From assembly GCF_900104575.1 (NCBI RefSeq), contig NZ_LT629731.1:1781051-1845050 (forward strand): 64,000 nucleotides of DNA, read 5' to 3'. Made by a program: the position numbers and the translations under genes. Below the pieces are notes generated by a model that was given only the letters and a program-made list of their open reading frames with translations, was not told where the DNA came from and searched no databases. This DNA comes from Bacillus tuaregi. Lineage in GTDB: Bacteria; Bacillota; Bacilli; Bacillales; Cytobacillaceae. Of the stretch, positions 52,160-60,846 are shown piece by piece. Position 1 is the stretch's first letter; every line of letters starts with the position of its first letter.

Positions 52160-53013
52160 GAATGAAGGCTTTCCTTCGGAATGAAGCAGGGCAGGTAATG
52201 GTTTTTGTTGCAATCCTAATGACTGTTTTTATTGGCTTTTTAGCATTAGTGGTTGATTTTGGCTCACTCTACTTGGAAAAAAGCAGGCTGCAAAAGACAG
52301 CAGATGCTGCAGCACTTGCAAGTGGTCAAGAGCTTCCTGGTAATAATCAAAGAGCGATGGAAGAGGCTATAAGGTCCATTCAACTAAATGATGAAAATCC
52401 AGATAATTTCAGCATCATACTTAAGGATCAACCAACCGCGATTGAAGTTCATGGGAGTAAAAAAGTCAGTCTATATTTTGCGAAATTATTTGGTGTCTCT
52501 GAGCAAACAATCACAGCAACTGCAAGAGTAGAACTAGAAGCAGGTCCGCCGATTAAATCTGCGACAAATACAGTTCCACTGGGTTTCCCTAAGTTAAACT
52601 ATTTAAAATATGGCTCATCCGTCATCTTTTTTGGCAAAGAGACGGTACATATCAATTATAGTGGTAAAAGTAATACCTTCAAAGAGGAATTAGAAAACGG
52701 TTTTAAGGGCAATATCAGTGTTAATAAAGTTTATGAAACCTACAATGGAAATCAATTAGGCAATATAAAAACAGCCATTGATGACCGGATTGGCGATTGT
52801 CCTCATGCTACTTATCGTCATTATCCTTCGGGATGCAAGCGAGTGGTGCTCGTCCCACTTTATGAGTCGCTGCCTAATAGTGACAATGTTCGTATTGTTG
52901 GTTTTGCATCCTTTTTCTTAAAAAGTGTTTCAAATACAAGTGCTGATGTAGAAGCCGTTTTTTTAGAAGAACTGACAGATCCTCCAACATTTAAACTCAC
53001 TAAGGTTGAATAG
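52156..53013 (+). CDS. tadG: TadG-like pilus-associated protein
   Basis: 285 residues: FLRNEAGQVMVFVAILMTVFIGFLALVVDFGSLYLEKSRLQKTADAAALASGQEL is the TadG N-terminal region (PF13400 type), followed by an extracytoplasmic domain with two conserved Cys later (DDRIGDCPHATYRHYPSGCKR). VWA domain motifs are not obvious, so it is a short TadG. Starts at GTG/ATG pair 52156 within the tadE stop. It probably anchors the pilus in the cell wall. Confidence 0.85.
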   Translation: MRMKAFLRNEAGQVMVFVAILMTVFIGFLALVVDFGSLYLEKSRLQKTADAAALASGQELPGNNQRAMEEAIRSIQLNDENPDNFSIILKDQPTAIEVHGSKKVSLYFAKLFGVSEQTITATARVELEAGPPIKSATNTVPLGFPKLNYLKYGSSVIFFGKETVHINYSGKSNTFKEELENGFKGNISVNKVYETYNGNQLGNIKTAIDDRIGDCPHATYRHYPSGCKRVVLVPLYESLPNSDNVRIVGFASFFLKSVSNTSADVEAVFLEELTDPPTFKLTKVE

Positions 53014-53022
53014 GTGATAGTT

Positions 53023-53547
53023 GTGAATACAAAAAAAATATGGCTATTAGCCATTCTCTTTGGCTTATTGATGTCCTTCACTTTTTTCATATTGACATCA
53101 AATAAGGGTAATACTAATGGTGTGGATGAAAATGCGGAACAAACCGAACAAGTCGAAGAAATGGAGAAAGAAAAAGATACACAGATAACCCCATTGGAGA
53201 TTCGTGCAGGGAAAAGGGCGATATCCATTGCCGTTGAGGAAGAACAGGGTGTTTCCGGTTTTATTAGACCTGGCTCATTTGTTGATATTGTAGTGGTAAA
53301 TAATCTAACGGATCAAGACATGGTATCAAACATCTTATTAGAAAATATTAGAGTGTTAGCAGTTGGCAATACGGTTACTGTTACAGAGGAAGAAGAACAA
53401 GAGCCATATCGTTTGGTTACGTTAGAAGTAAGTCCGTTAGATGGAGCAAACCTTGCTCTCGAAAAGGAGAGGGGAACCGTTACACTTATGCTGAGAGGCG
53501 TGAGTGAAGATGTACCAGCGATTAACGACATTCCTAAGAAACAATAA
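53023..53547 (+). CDS. cpaB: CpaB/RcpC-like SAF-domain protein
   Basis: 174 residues: one membrane segment (IWLLAILFGLLMSFTFFIL) and an acidic linker, then the CpaB/SAF-like domain (ITPLEIRAGKRAISIAVEEEQGVSGFIRPGSFVDIVVV, VLAVG, LVTLEVSPLDGANLALEKERGTVTLMLR). GTG 53023 is preferred as AGGTGATAGTT precedes it; GTG 53014 overlaps the SD. In other Tad systems CpaB is periplasmic. A secretin is absent, as expected in a Gram-positive. Confidence 0.85.
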   Translation: MNTKKIWLLAILFGLLMSFTFFILTSNKGNTNGVDENAEQTEQVEEMEKEKDTQITPLEIRAGKRAISIAVEEEQGVSGFIRPGSFVDIVVVNNLTDQDMVSNILLENIRVLAVGNTVTVTEEEEQEPYRLVTLEVSPLDGANLALEKERGTVTLMLRGVSEDVPAINDIPKKQ

Positions 53548-53561
53548 GGAAAGATGCCTTT

Positions 53562-54749
53562 ATGAACTATTATATTCATTCTGAAAAAAGAATGTATTCT
53601 ACTGCAGTAAAGCTGATGCTAGACGAATTAAATAAAAGCAGTAAAATCTTTGATCAGTTTCAAGATTTAGTATCAGCCCTTTGCGAGGCTAAAGGAAGTA
53701 TTGTTATCTTAGGACCGAATCAAACGATAGATCCTTTTGAAGCCTGCCTTGAAATCTCTCGGACCCAACAGCTTACAGCAGTTATTTTATTAGTTAACAA
53801 GGAAGAAATTGACTATAAAAAAGCCATGTACTCTGGAGCAATTGATGTATTAGATATTGAAAGTGATGAAGATGAGGTCATTGAAGCGATTTCAAAAGCT
53901 GAAAGTGTTGTAAGTCTTAAGGTAAAAGGAGATAAAGCGAATAGGATAGTAGATAAGGAAGCAAAAATTATAACTGTCTGCAGTACAAAAGGTGGTGTCG
54001 GAAAAACAACTGTCAGTGTGAATACGTCAGTCGCTTTAAATAAACACAATCTAAAAGTAGCAATTATTGATTTAGATCTGCAATTTGGTGATGTCTCACT
54101 GTTGTTTGATATTCAGCCTTCAGTCACAATCTACGATTGGGTCAAGCAGTCCTATGAGAATGGGGATAAATCCATCGAGGAGTATATGTTAAGACATAAA
54201 TCAGGAATTGACATATTGGCTGCCCCAACACAGCCGGAGTTTTCAGAAATGGTAACGGGAGAACATATTTCCTACTTAATTGAAGCCATGAAACAGGAAT
54301 ATGACATGATAGTTATCGATACTCCTCCTGCGTTTGTTGAAACAAGCTTAGTCGCTATGGAACTATCCGATATGATTTTGTTAGTCGCTTCACTAGATTT
54401 ACCAGCACTTAAAAATGGAAAACTCGCAATTGAAACACTTAATTTATTAGGTCTGAAGAATAAAGTACATGTTATCTTGAATCGAGATTCTGAGACGGAA
54501 GATATGACGAAGGAATTAGTAGAAGATGTACTAGGGATGAAAATAGAAGGAAGCATTCCAAGCGATTATCGAACAGTTATCTCCTCTATCAATAAGGGAG
54601 AATCCTTTGTCACACTAAACTCAAAAAGCGCTGTCGCGAAATCTGTCATGAAAATAAGTGAACAAATTATCAATGACAACCTAAGTGAGTATCTAACAAG
54701 GAAGAAAGAAAAGAAAAAAGGCTGGTTTTTTTCAAAAAGTAAAAAATAG
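53562..54749 (+). CDS. cpaE: CpaE/TadZ-type pilus localisation ATPase
   Basis: 395 residues: an atypical receiver-like domain (~1-120) that lacks a phospho-acceptor Asp where expected, then a MinD/ParA-type ATPase (~130-380) with deviant Walker A CSTKGGVGKTTVSVN (~142-155), Walker A' DLDLQFGDVSLLF and Walker B VIDTPPAFVE. It positions the pilus machine at the cell pole or membrane. AAGGAAAGATGCCTTT precedes ATG 53562. Part of the Tad operon. Confidence 0.92.
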   Translation: MNYYIHSEKRMYSTAVKLMLDELNKSSKIFDQFQDLVSALCEAKGSIVILGPNQTIDPFEACLEISRTQQLTAVILLVNKEEIDYKKAMYSGAIDVLDIESDEDEVIEAISKAESVVSLKVKGDKANRIVDKEAKIITVCSTKGGVGKTTVSVNTSVALNKHNLKVAIIDLDLQFGDVSLLFDIQPSVTIYDWVKQSYENGDKSIEEYMLRHKSGIDILAAPTQPEFSEMVTGEHISYLIEAMKQEYDMIVIDTPPAFVETSLVAMELSDMILLVASLDLPALKNGKLAIETLNLLGLKNKVHVILNRDSETEDMTKELVEDVLGMKIEGSIPSDYRTVISSINKGESFVTLNSKSAVAKSVMKISEQIINDNLSEYLTRKKEKKKGWFFSKSKK

Positions 54750-54760
54750 AGGAGATTTTC

Positions 54761-56104
54761 ATGTCATTATTAAAGAGGATAAATGAAAAAACCCTTACGA
54801 CCATTCCTGTTGAAGGGAAACAGGAAACACAGAAAAGGGAAGTAACGAGGCCCATTGAAAATGAATTAAAAAAACAGCTTCATATCCATTTAGTTACCGA
54901 GCTGAAAAAGCTGCCCGCTCTTTCCGATAAGGAGCAGCTCGAGCTAATTGAGAAAGAAGCGATGAAGTTTTTCAATGAGAAAAATGACCGCTTGACCTTT
55001 GAAGGTAGAAAAGAATTAGTCGATATGGTCTCCAATGAATTAATTGGCTTTGGGCCGATTACACCTTTATTGAATGATCCCGAGGTATCTGAAATTATGG
55101 TAAATGGTCCTTATCAGATCTATGTAGAAAAAAGCGGGAAATTAACGTTAAGCGATAAATATTTTCGCGATGATGAACATGCGTTACAGGTCATTGAGAA
55201 AATTGTTTCCCCGCTAGGAAGAAGAATTGATGAAAGTAGTCCGATGGTGGATGCTCGTCTTCCGGATGGCTCGCGGGTAAATGCTATTATCCCTCCCTTA
55301 TCATTGGTTGGACCATCGATAACGATTCGGAAATTCCCCCAAAACCGGCTGAAAATGCCGGATTTAATTAAATTTGGTTCCTTAACAGAAGAAATGGCAA
55401 AATTTCTTGATGCTTGTGTAAAAGCTCGGTTGAATATTTTTATCAGTGGGGGTACAGGGAGCGGCAAAACAAGTTTATTAAATGTTTTGTCTTCATTTAT
55501 CCCGCATGATGAGCGAATTATCACGATTGAAGATGCGGCGGAGCTCCAGCTGTTACAGGATCATATCGTTTCATTAGAAACAAGACCACCTAATATAGAA
55601 GGCAAAGGGGCCATAACGATAAGGGATTTAGTGAAAAACTCGCTACGGATGAGACCGGACCGAATTGTTATCGGAGAGGTTAGAAGCGGTGAGGCGTTAG
55701 ATATGCTCCAGGCAATGAATACGGGACACGATGGCTCCTTGGCAACTGGTCACTCTAATTCTCCTCGTGAAATGCTTTCTCGTCTTGAAACGATGGTACT
55801 GATGGCTGGAATGGATCTGCCGATTCGTGCAATCAGAGAGCAAATAGCAGGTGCAATTGATTTAATCATCCAACAATCGAGATTAAAGGACGGCAGCAGA
55901 AAGATAGTCAATATAACAGAAGTAATTGGGATGGAAGGTGAAACCATTATTTTACAGGATTTGTTCACTTTTAATCAAACTGGAACTTCCGCCAATGGGA
56001 AAGTAATTGGTAAGCATGTATCAACAGGTATCCGGCCGCATTGTTCTGAAAAATTAGCACAGTATGGCTTCGAGCTTCCTTCTGAATGGTTTAATGGAGA
56101 GTGA
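54761..56104 (+). CDS. cpaF: CpaF/TadA secretion ATPase
   Basis: 447 residues, a GspE-like hexameric motor. N-terminal helical region ~1-90, then the ATPase domain with Walker A SGGTGSGKTSLLN (~231-239), Asp box, His box ATGHSNSPREMLSR (~330) and Walker B RIVIGEVRSGEALDML. It powers pilus extension and, in some Tad systems, retraction. AGAGGAGATTTTC precedes ATG 54761. Its end overlaps tadB by four bases. Confidence 0.95.
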   Translation: MSLLKRINEKTLTTIPVEGKQETQKREVTRPIENELKKQLHIHLVTELKKLPALSDKEQLELIEKEAMKFFNEKNDRLTFEGRKELVDMVSNELIGFGPITPLLNDPEVSEIMVNGPYQIYVEKSGKLTLSDKYFRDDEHALQVIEKIVSPLGRRIDESSPMVDARLPDGSRVNAIIPPLSLVGPSITIRKFPQNRLKMPDLIKFGSLTEEMAKFLDACVKARLNIFISGGTGSGKTSLLNVLSSFIPHDERIITIEDAAELQLLQDHIVSLETRPPNIEGKGAITIRDLVKNSLRMRPDRIVIGEVRSGEALDMLQAMNTGHDGSLATGHSNSPREMLSRLETMVLMAGMDLPIRAIREQIAGAIDLIIQQSRLKDGSRKIVNITEVIGMEGETIILQDLFTFNQTGTSANGKVIGKHVSTGIRPHCSEKLAQYGFELPSEWFNGE

Positions 56105-57069
56105 CTAGTATGATCTTTATTATTTTCATTTTATCAACCATTCTTTTCGCATTTATTTTAACGAAATATGTTAATAAGAAACAAAAGGTCAGAAGAAGAA
56201 TACAGCAATTAACAAAAGTGGAAATAAACACGGTAGAGGCTGATTCAAAAGCTGAAGGACCAATGACATCTCCTATTAAAAAAATCCTCTCTATTCTATC
56301 TAAAAGCATAAAAACAACGGAAACGAAACGGATTAAAATAGAAAGTGAATTAGAGGGTGCAGGTATTCCACTTAAAGTGGAGGAGTTTATTACTATTAGA
56401 CTTGTTATGTTTACAATCGCTTTTTTCTTTTCTTTCTTTTTTGGCTTTCATTTACTAGTGGCTCTTTTGTGTGCAGTCCTCGGCTGGAATCTGCCATCAT
56501 TCTATATTCGAAGAAAAAAACAATCTAGATTAAATGCTTTCACAGCGCAGCTTCCAGATGCTTTAGAAACAATGGCTAGTGCGATTAAATCAGGCTTTAG
56601 CTTTATGCAGGCGATGCAGCTGGTTTCTAAAGAAATGGATCCGCCAATCGGTATTGAGTTTGCCCGGACAAACAAAGAAATTAACCTGGGGATTTCAATG
56701 GAGACGGCCTTTGGGAATTTGTTAAAGCGGATGCCAAACAAAGATTTAGAAATTGTCGTTACGGCGGTTTTGATTCAACGCTCTACAGGAGGCAATCTTG
56801 TACAAATGCTTGAAACCATCCATGCCACTATTTCTGAGAGAGTCCGTATGAAGGACGAGTTAAAGGCTTTAACCTCTCAGGGGAGGATGTCTGCCACCGT
56901 TATTTCCCTGCTGCCGGTCGCTCTAGGAGGTATTTTATATCTTATGGATCGCAGCTATTTTAATCCGATGCTATCTCATCCTATTGGAGTAGTGTTAATT
57001 AGTGCTGGTATCATTTCAGGGGTCATAGGCTGGCTCTTGATTAATAAGATTGTAAAGGTTGAGGTATAG
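56101..57069 (+). CDS. tadB: TadB-like membrane platform protein
   Basis: 322 residues with an N-terminal membrane segment, a cytosolic part, and a T2SSF (GspF) domain (~160-300): FTAQLPDALETMASAIKSGFSFMQAMQLVSKEM, FGNLLKRMPNKDLEIVVTAVLIQRSTGGNLVQMLE and two C-terminal membrane segments. It forms the inner platform with TadC. GTG/ATG start overlaps cpaF. Typical for Tad operons. Confidence 0.93.
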   Translation: MTSMIFIIFILSTILFAFILTKYVNKKQKVRRRIQQLTKVEINTVEADSKAEGPMTSPIKKILSILSKSIKTTETKRIKIESELEGAGIPLKVEEFITIRLVMFTIAFFFSFFFGFHLLVALLCAVLGWNLPSFYIRRKKQSRLNAFTAQLPDALETMASAIKSGFSFMQAMQLVSKEMDPPIGIEFARTNKEINLGISMETAFGNLLKRMPNKDLEIVVTAVLIQRSTGGNLVQMLETIHATISERVRMKDELKALTSQGRMSATVISLLPVALGGILYLMDRSYFNPMLSHPIGVVLISAGIISGVIGWLLINKIVKVEV

Positions 57070-57072
57070 AAG

Positions 57073-58008
57073 ATGATCTCATTTTTATTCGTACTCTTTA
57101 CTTTTTTGTTTTTTACCAGCGTTGGCTATCTTATACTACTACAGATATTTAAAAATAAAATGGTGATTTATCAAAGAGTCTCACCATGGCTGACGAGCAA
57201 AAACCAACTTGTATCACTTGAAACAAATGATGAGGACATTAGAAATAAATCCCTTTATATTCGGTTTGTTCAACCTGTACTGATAAAGGGACGAATGTTT
57301 TTCGTCAAGCGAATGCCGAAACAAAAAATGATTCAATTTGAAAAAAAGCTTCAAGCAGCAGGAAATCCTTTTGGAATTTCAGCAGGTGATTTTGTATTAA
57401 TCCAATATTTGTTGCCAGTTTTCTTATTCCTCCTTTTTATGTTTCTCCTTGGGCCTGCAACAGAGGATAAATTAAGGTTATTTATTGTCGCTCTCTTTGT
57501 ATCTTTTGCCTCTTATGGATATATCCATTACTACTTAATTGTCAAAAGCAAACAGCGCACAATGCTTATTGATAAAGCGATGCCTGACTTCTTTGATTTA
57601 TTAAATGTTTCGATTGAGGCAGGGATGGGGTTAGATGGAGCCTTAAGAAAGGTGGCTATGCAAATGAACACACCGTTATCTAAAGAGTTCTTGTCAACGT
57701 TAGAGGATATGAAGCTTGGTAAATCTAGGAAACAGGCATTTGCAGAGCTTAGGGAACGTGTACCATCTGATTTCTTCAAAAGCGTTATGAGCTCCATTAT
57801 CCAGGCCGATCAAATGGGAATTGGCATGAGTAAGGTGTTGAGGGCTCAAACGCAAAGAATCAGGGAAAAACAGCGCTTCAATGCAAAGGAACAGGCTATG
57901 AAGGCACCGGTAAAAATGTTGATCCCAATGGTGATTTTTATTTTTCCCACCTTGTTTATTGTTCTCCTTGGACCTGTTCTGATTAAGCTAATAACAGAGT
58001 TTTTGTAA
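57073..58008 (+). CDS. tadC: TadC-like membrane platform protein
   Basis: 311 residues: N-terminal membrane segment, two more around ~115-155, and a T2SSF domain (~170-290): DKAMPDFFDLLNVSIEAGMGLDGALRKVAMQM, ELRERVPSDFFKSVMSSIIQADQMGIGMSKVLRAQTQRIREKQ, then a C-terminal membrane segment (LIPMVIFIFPTLFIVLLGPV). Second platform protein, last gene of the Tad operon before a strong terminator. The gap to tadB is three bases. Confidence 0.93.
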   Translation: MISFLFVLFTFLFFTSVGYLILLQIFKNKMVIYQRVSPWLTSKNQLVSLETNDEDIRNKSLYIRFVQPVLIKGRMFFVKRMPKQKMIQFEKKLQAAGNPFGISAGDFVLIQYLLPVFLFLLFMFLLGPATEDKLRLFIVALFVSFASYGYIHYYLIVKSKQRTMLIDKAMPDFFDLLNVSIEAGMGLDGALRKVAMQMNTPLSKEFLSTLEDMKLGKSRKQAFAELRERVPSDFFKSVMSSIIQADQMGIGMSKVLRAQTQRIREKQRFNAKEQAMKAPVKMLIPMVIFIFPTLFIVLLGPVLIKLITEFL

Positions 58009-58037
58009 AGCTATGATGAATTCATCATAGCTTTTTT
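58007..58037 (+). terminator. terminator of the Tad operon
   Basis: AAAGCTATGATGAA (58007-58020) is followed directly by its complement TTCATCATAGCTTT (58021-58034) and T. Confidence 0.9.
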
Positions 58038-58143
58038 ACGTAAGCCTTTAACTATGAGCTATATGTAGTGGCAGACATAATCTTTTTTAGAAGGGTAACG
58101 CCATTGAAGACACTTTGAAGGGGGAGTGCTATATTAATAAGAA

Positions 58144-58177
58144 CAAGGGTTTCCTGACTTCTTTCAGGAAACCCTTG
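58144..58177 (-). terminator. terminator of the minus-strand hydrolase gene
   Basis: CAAGGGTTTCCTGA (58144-58157) pairs with TCAGGAAACCCTTG (58164-58177), seven bases past the stop of the minus-strand gene. Confidence 0.8.
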
Positions 58178-58183
58178 TGGTGC

Positions 58184-59815
58184 TTATTGAGCGTTTGCCT
58201 TAGTCTCAAATTCTTTAGACATTCGCTCCATTAAAGCAGCCATGTGAGCTCTTTTTGATGTTTCATTCGGACGGAAGGTTCCATCATCATAACCACTGAT
58301 AAAGCCTTTCTGTGCTAAGGCTTGGACAGCATTATATGACCATTGACCCTCCTGTATATCTTGAAAAGGATTTTCTGTATCTGGAATAGGGTAACTGAAG
58401 ATATTATATAAGATTTGAGCTAATTCCTGTCTCTTTAATGGTGCATTTGGATCGAATTTATTTGGTTCCTTACCATTTACATATCCTAGTTCCCTGGCAA
58501 CTTCAATTTCTTTTTGGGCCCAGTGACCTTTCGTATCAGTAAATTGATATTGGTCCGGTAGTTTATTTGCCTTCCCTAAAGCTCTTACAAGGATAACAGC
58601 ACCCTGTGCTCGTGTAAGTGTCGATCCTGGAGAAAAGGTTGTACTAGTAGTGCCATGCATCCAGCCTTTCTCCGAGACAAGGTCAATACTTTTTTGAGCC
58701 CAGCTAAAGCTTGCTGTAAGGTCTACGAAGAATTGTTTATTTAACCATAGAGAGTAATAATGCCACATTTCAGGTAATTCATGCTGTAAAGCCCAAGACC
58801 CTGTTCCTTTTATCCCATATTTTTTCGGCAGAAGAAGCTTGGCTTTTATTGACTGTTCATTTTCATACCAAATGACATATTCACCTTGTGTTAGTTTTGT
58901 TTTATTAATAATATAGTCTTGCCCCTTTGGAATCTTAAATGAAACCATTGGTGACTGAGTCTTTTCATCAAATTTAACGGTTCCATTGTACTCTTCTGTT
59001 AGGGATTTTATTCTTGAGCTTGATACTCCCATCCCATTGATTTTCTTATTTTCCAATGTAGGACCGTCTGTTTTCCACATCCTGCCGTAAAAAGGCAGAC
59101 CTGCTACAATCTTATCCTTTGGAACTCCTTGATTGAGCGCGTATTTAATGGATCTTTCAAAAAAGGATATACTGGATACCGGTCCAATTGGACTTTCCGG
59201 TGATTCCCAGCTTTCATCATAAGCCATAATCATTAAATAATCACAATGGTCAGACAATCCTTTATAATCATAGAAGCCGTGCCATCCTCCCGACCAGTTG
59301 TTAGGATTAGCAGCAACTGCTACAGAAACTTCTTTATTGTCCGGTATTTTTTTCCGTAATAAACGGATAAAATCGGTATGTTCATCACGGAAATCAGAGC
59401 TAACGCCTTCAATATCAACATTAACCCCATCTAAATGATACGTTTTAATCGCTTCAGCAATGCTTGTGGCCAGCTGCTCACGTTTTTTTAGCCCATTTAT
59501 TCCAGCCGTTTTATTCCAGTGATTGGCTAAGAATGGGACGACTTTTATTCCTCTTTTTTTCATTTCATTAATAAATGAATCATTTAGTGTCCAGGTGACT
59601 TCTAATTCTCCATTTTCAGCAATATCAAAATAGTTCGGCGAAACAACATTTAGGCTTCCTTGTGTTTTGTTTACTTGAGAGAGGTACGAATTTGGCACTC
59701 CAAAAAATAAATAAGACATATTAAATAAGCCGGTATTTGCATGCATGGGTGTGCTTTTCTGTAGTGCAGTAGAAAGTCCTAACATAAGAATCGTGAGGAA
59801 TATCAATCGCTTCAT
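58184..59815 (-). CDS. GH18 glycoside hydrolase with SLH domains
   Basis: 543 residues: a signal-peptide-like start (LIFLTILMLGLSTALQ), a family-18 barrel (~30-365) with the catalytic motif DGVNVDIE (the DxxDxE pattern, Glu near ~138), YLMIMAYDE and GLPFYGRMW, followed by three SLH domains (~370-420, ~425-480, ~485-540: SWAQKSIDLVSEKGWMHG, HWAQKEIEVARELGYVNG, QWSYNAVQALAQKGFISG). SLH domains attach it to secondary cell-wall polymers. It may hydrolyse peptidoglycan or chitin-like glycans. SD AGGTGCACCTATG-type region precedes ATG 59815; exact start moderately sure. Confidence 0.9.
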   Translation of the reverse strand: MKRLIFLTILMLGLSTALQKSTPMHANTGLFNMSYLFFGVPNSYLSQVNKTQGSLNVVSPNYFDIAENGELEVTWTLNDSFINEMKKRGIKVVPFLANHWNKTAGINGLKKREQLATSIAEAIKTYHLDGVNVDIEGVSSDFRDEHTDFIRLLRKKIPDNKEVSVAVAANPNNWSGGWHGFYDYKGLSDHCDYLMIMAYDESWESPESPIGPVSSISFFERSIKYALNQGVPKDKIVAGLPFYGRMWKTDGPTLENKKINGMGVSSSRIKSLTEEYNGTVKFDEKTQSPMVSFKIPKGQDYIINKTKLTQGEYVIWYENEQSIKAKLLLPKKYGIKGTGSWALQHELPEMWHYYSLWLNKQFFVDLTASFSWAQKSIDLVSEKGWMHGTTSTTFSPGSTLTRAQGAVILVRALGKANKLPDQYQFTDTKGHWAQKEIEVARELGYVNGKEPNKFDPNAPLKRQELAQILYNIFSYPIPDTENPFQDIQEGQWSYNAVQALAQKGFISGYDDGTFRPNETSKRAHMAALMERMSKEFETKANAQ

Positions 59816-59837
59816 AGGTGCACCTCATTTCTACATT

Positions 59838-60611
59838 TTAAATTTCATCGGTAATAATAGCAGTGAAGTTAAATCCCCGGTCCGTTCGTGTAATGGTGTA
59901 CTTAATATTTTCGTATGTCATCGTCGTATTCTTAACATTTTGTAAATCTGCATTAGGTCTGACGCCAATTTGATAGAAAAAGTCATCGACATCAAACATT
60001 TGAACCTCCGGATGTAATAGAAGTATAATTTGACCCCAGCCGCTTAACATCGAGTACACAGCAGAAGAGGATGAAGGATTGGATGTCACGAAAGCAATTT
60101 GGTGAATATTACCTTCTTGAACCTGGATATTTAGTTGATGATCCTTATTTAACGTCGCGCTATAGATTGTTTTGTCTTTCTCTACCTTTTCATTAAGTTG
60201 TTTAATGTATAGCTCTGACAGTTGATCATCTGAAATTGCATTCCATTTTTCCTTGAAATCTTGGAATGGCAGCTGTTCAAGTTCTTTTTCCATATCGTGA
60301 TCAGCCTTATTTGGTTCTATCTGTGTGTGGGGGCGACTATGTAGTGAATCAGTAATTTCCTCAGCTTGTAGAGTTTTTTCAACTTGCGGTATCGGATCCT
60401 GTTCTTTTTCTTCCGTTTGTTCACTATCTGATTCTGTCATAGGTTGTTCCTGTTCTTTCGTATAGTTATCTGGGATTGTTATCTGTTCTTCCGTTGATAG
60501 CTTTATATAGGGATTTGTTTTATTTTGACTAGATTCTTTCTGTGTCGTACAAGCACATAAGAATAAAATTAGTACTGTAAGCTTAGCTGTAAAGGTAAAG
60601 TATTTATACAC
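59838..60611 (-). CDS. lipoprotein of unknown function
   Basis: 257 residues. Lipoprotein signal with LTVLILFLCACTT (Cys ~21), an acidic, low-complexity linker with many Glu/Gln/Thr (~30-110), then a globular domain (~115-255): EKWNAISDDQLSELYIKQLNE, IHQIAFVTSNPSSSSAVYSM and FDVDDFFYQIGVRPN. The family is not recognised. It lies 22 bases upstream of the SLH hydrolase gene on the same strand, so the two form an operon. GTG 60611 follows AAAGGTACGTGATAAT. Confidence 0.78.
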   Translation of the reverse strand: MYKYFTFTAKLTVLILFLCACTTQKESSQNKTNPYIKLSTEEQITIPDNYTKEQEQPMTESDSEQTEEKEQDPIPQVEKTLQAEEITDSLHSRPHTQIEPNKADHDMEKELEQLPFQDFKEKWNAISDDQLSELYIKQLNEKVEKDKTIYSATLNKDHQLNIQVQEGNIHQIAFVTSNPSSSSAVYSMLSGWGQIILLLHPEVQMFDVDDFFYQIGVRPNADLQNVKNTTMTYENIKYTITRTDRGFNFTAIITDEI

Positions 60612-60804
60612 ATTATCACGTACCTTTCAAGAGAAAAATAAATTGACAATAAGCAGTTAATGTTTGGATAGGGGACTTAAGTAAACTGGTTATGCTAGTT
60701 CTTAAGGTGAACTGTTTGGAAGATTATTATGTATTGGAAATAGAGAACCTACTATATAGTTGAGATTTAACATAATAATATTATGTAGACTAAAAAGATA
60801 AAAG

Positions 60805-60835
60805 AGGAAATCCCCATCCGAGGAGGGGATTTTCT
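60805..60835. terminator. terminator of the MMPL transporter gene
   Basis: GAAATCCCC (60807-60815) pairs with GGGGATTTT (60824-60832); A/T-rich flanks on both sides. Confidence 0.85.
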
Positions 60836-60846
60836 TTCTTTTTTAA

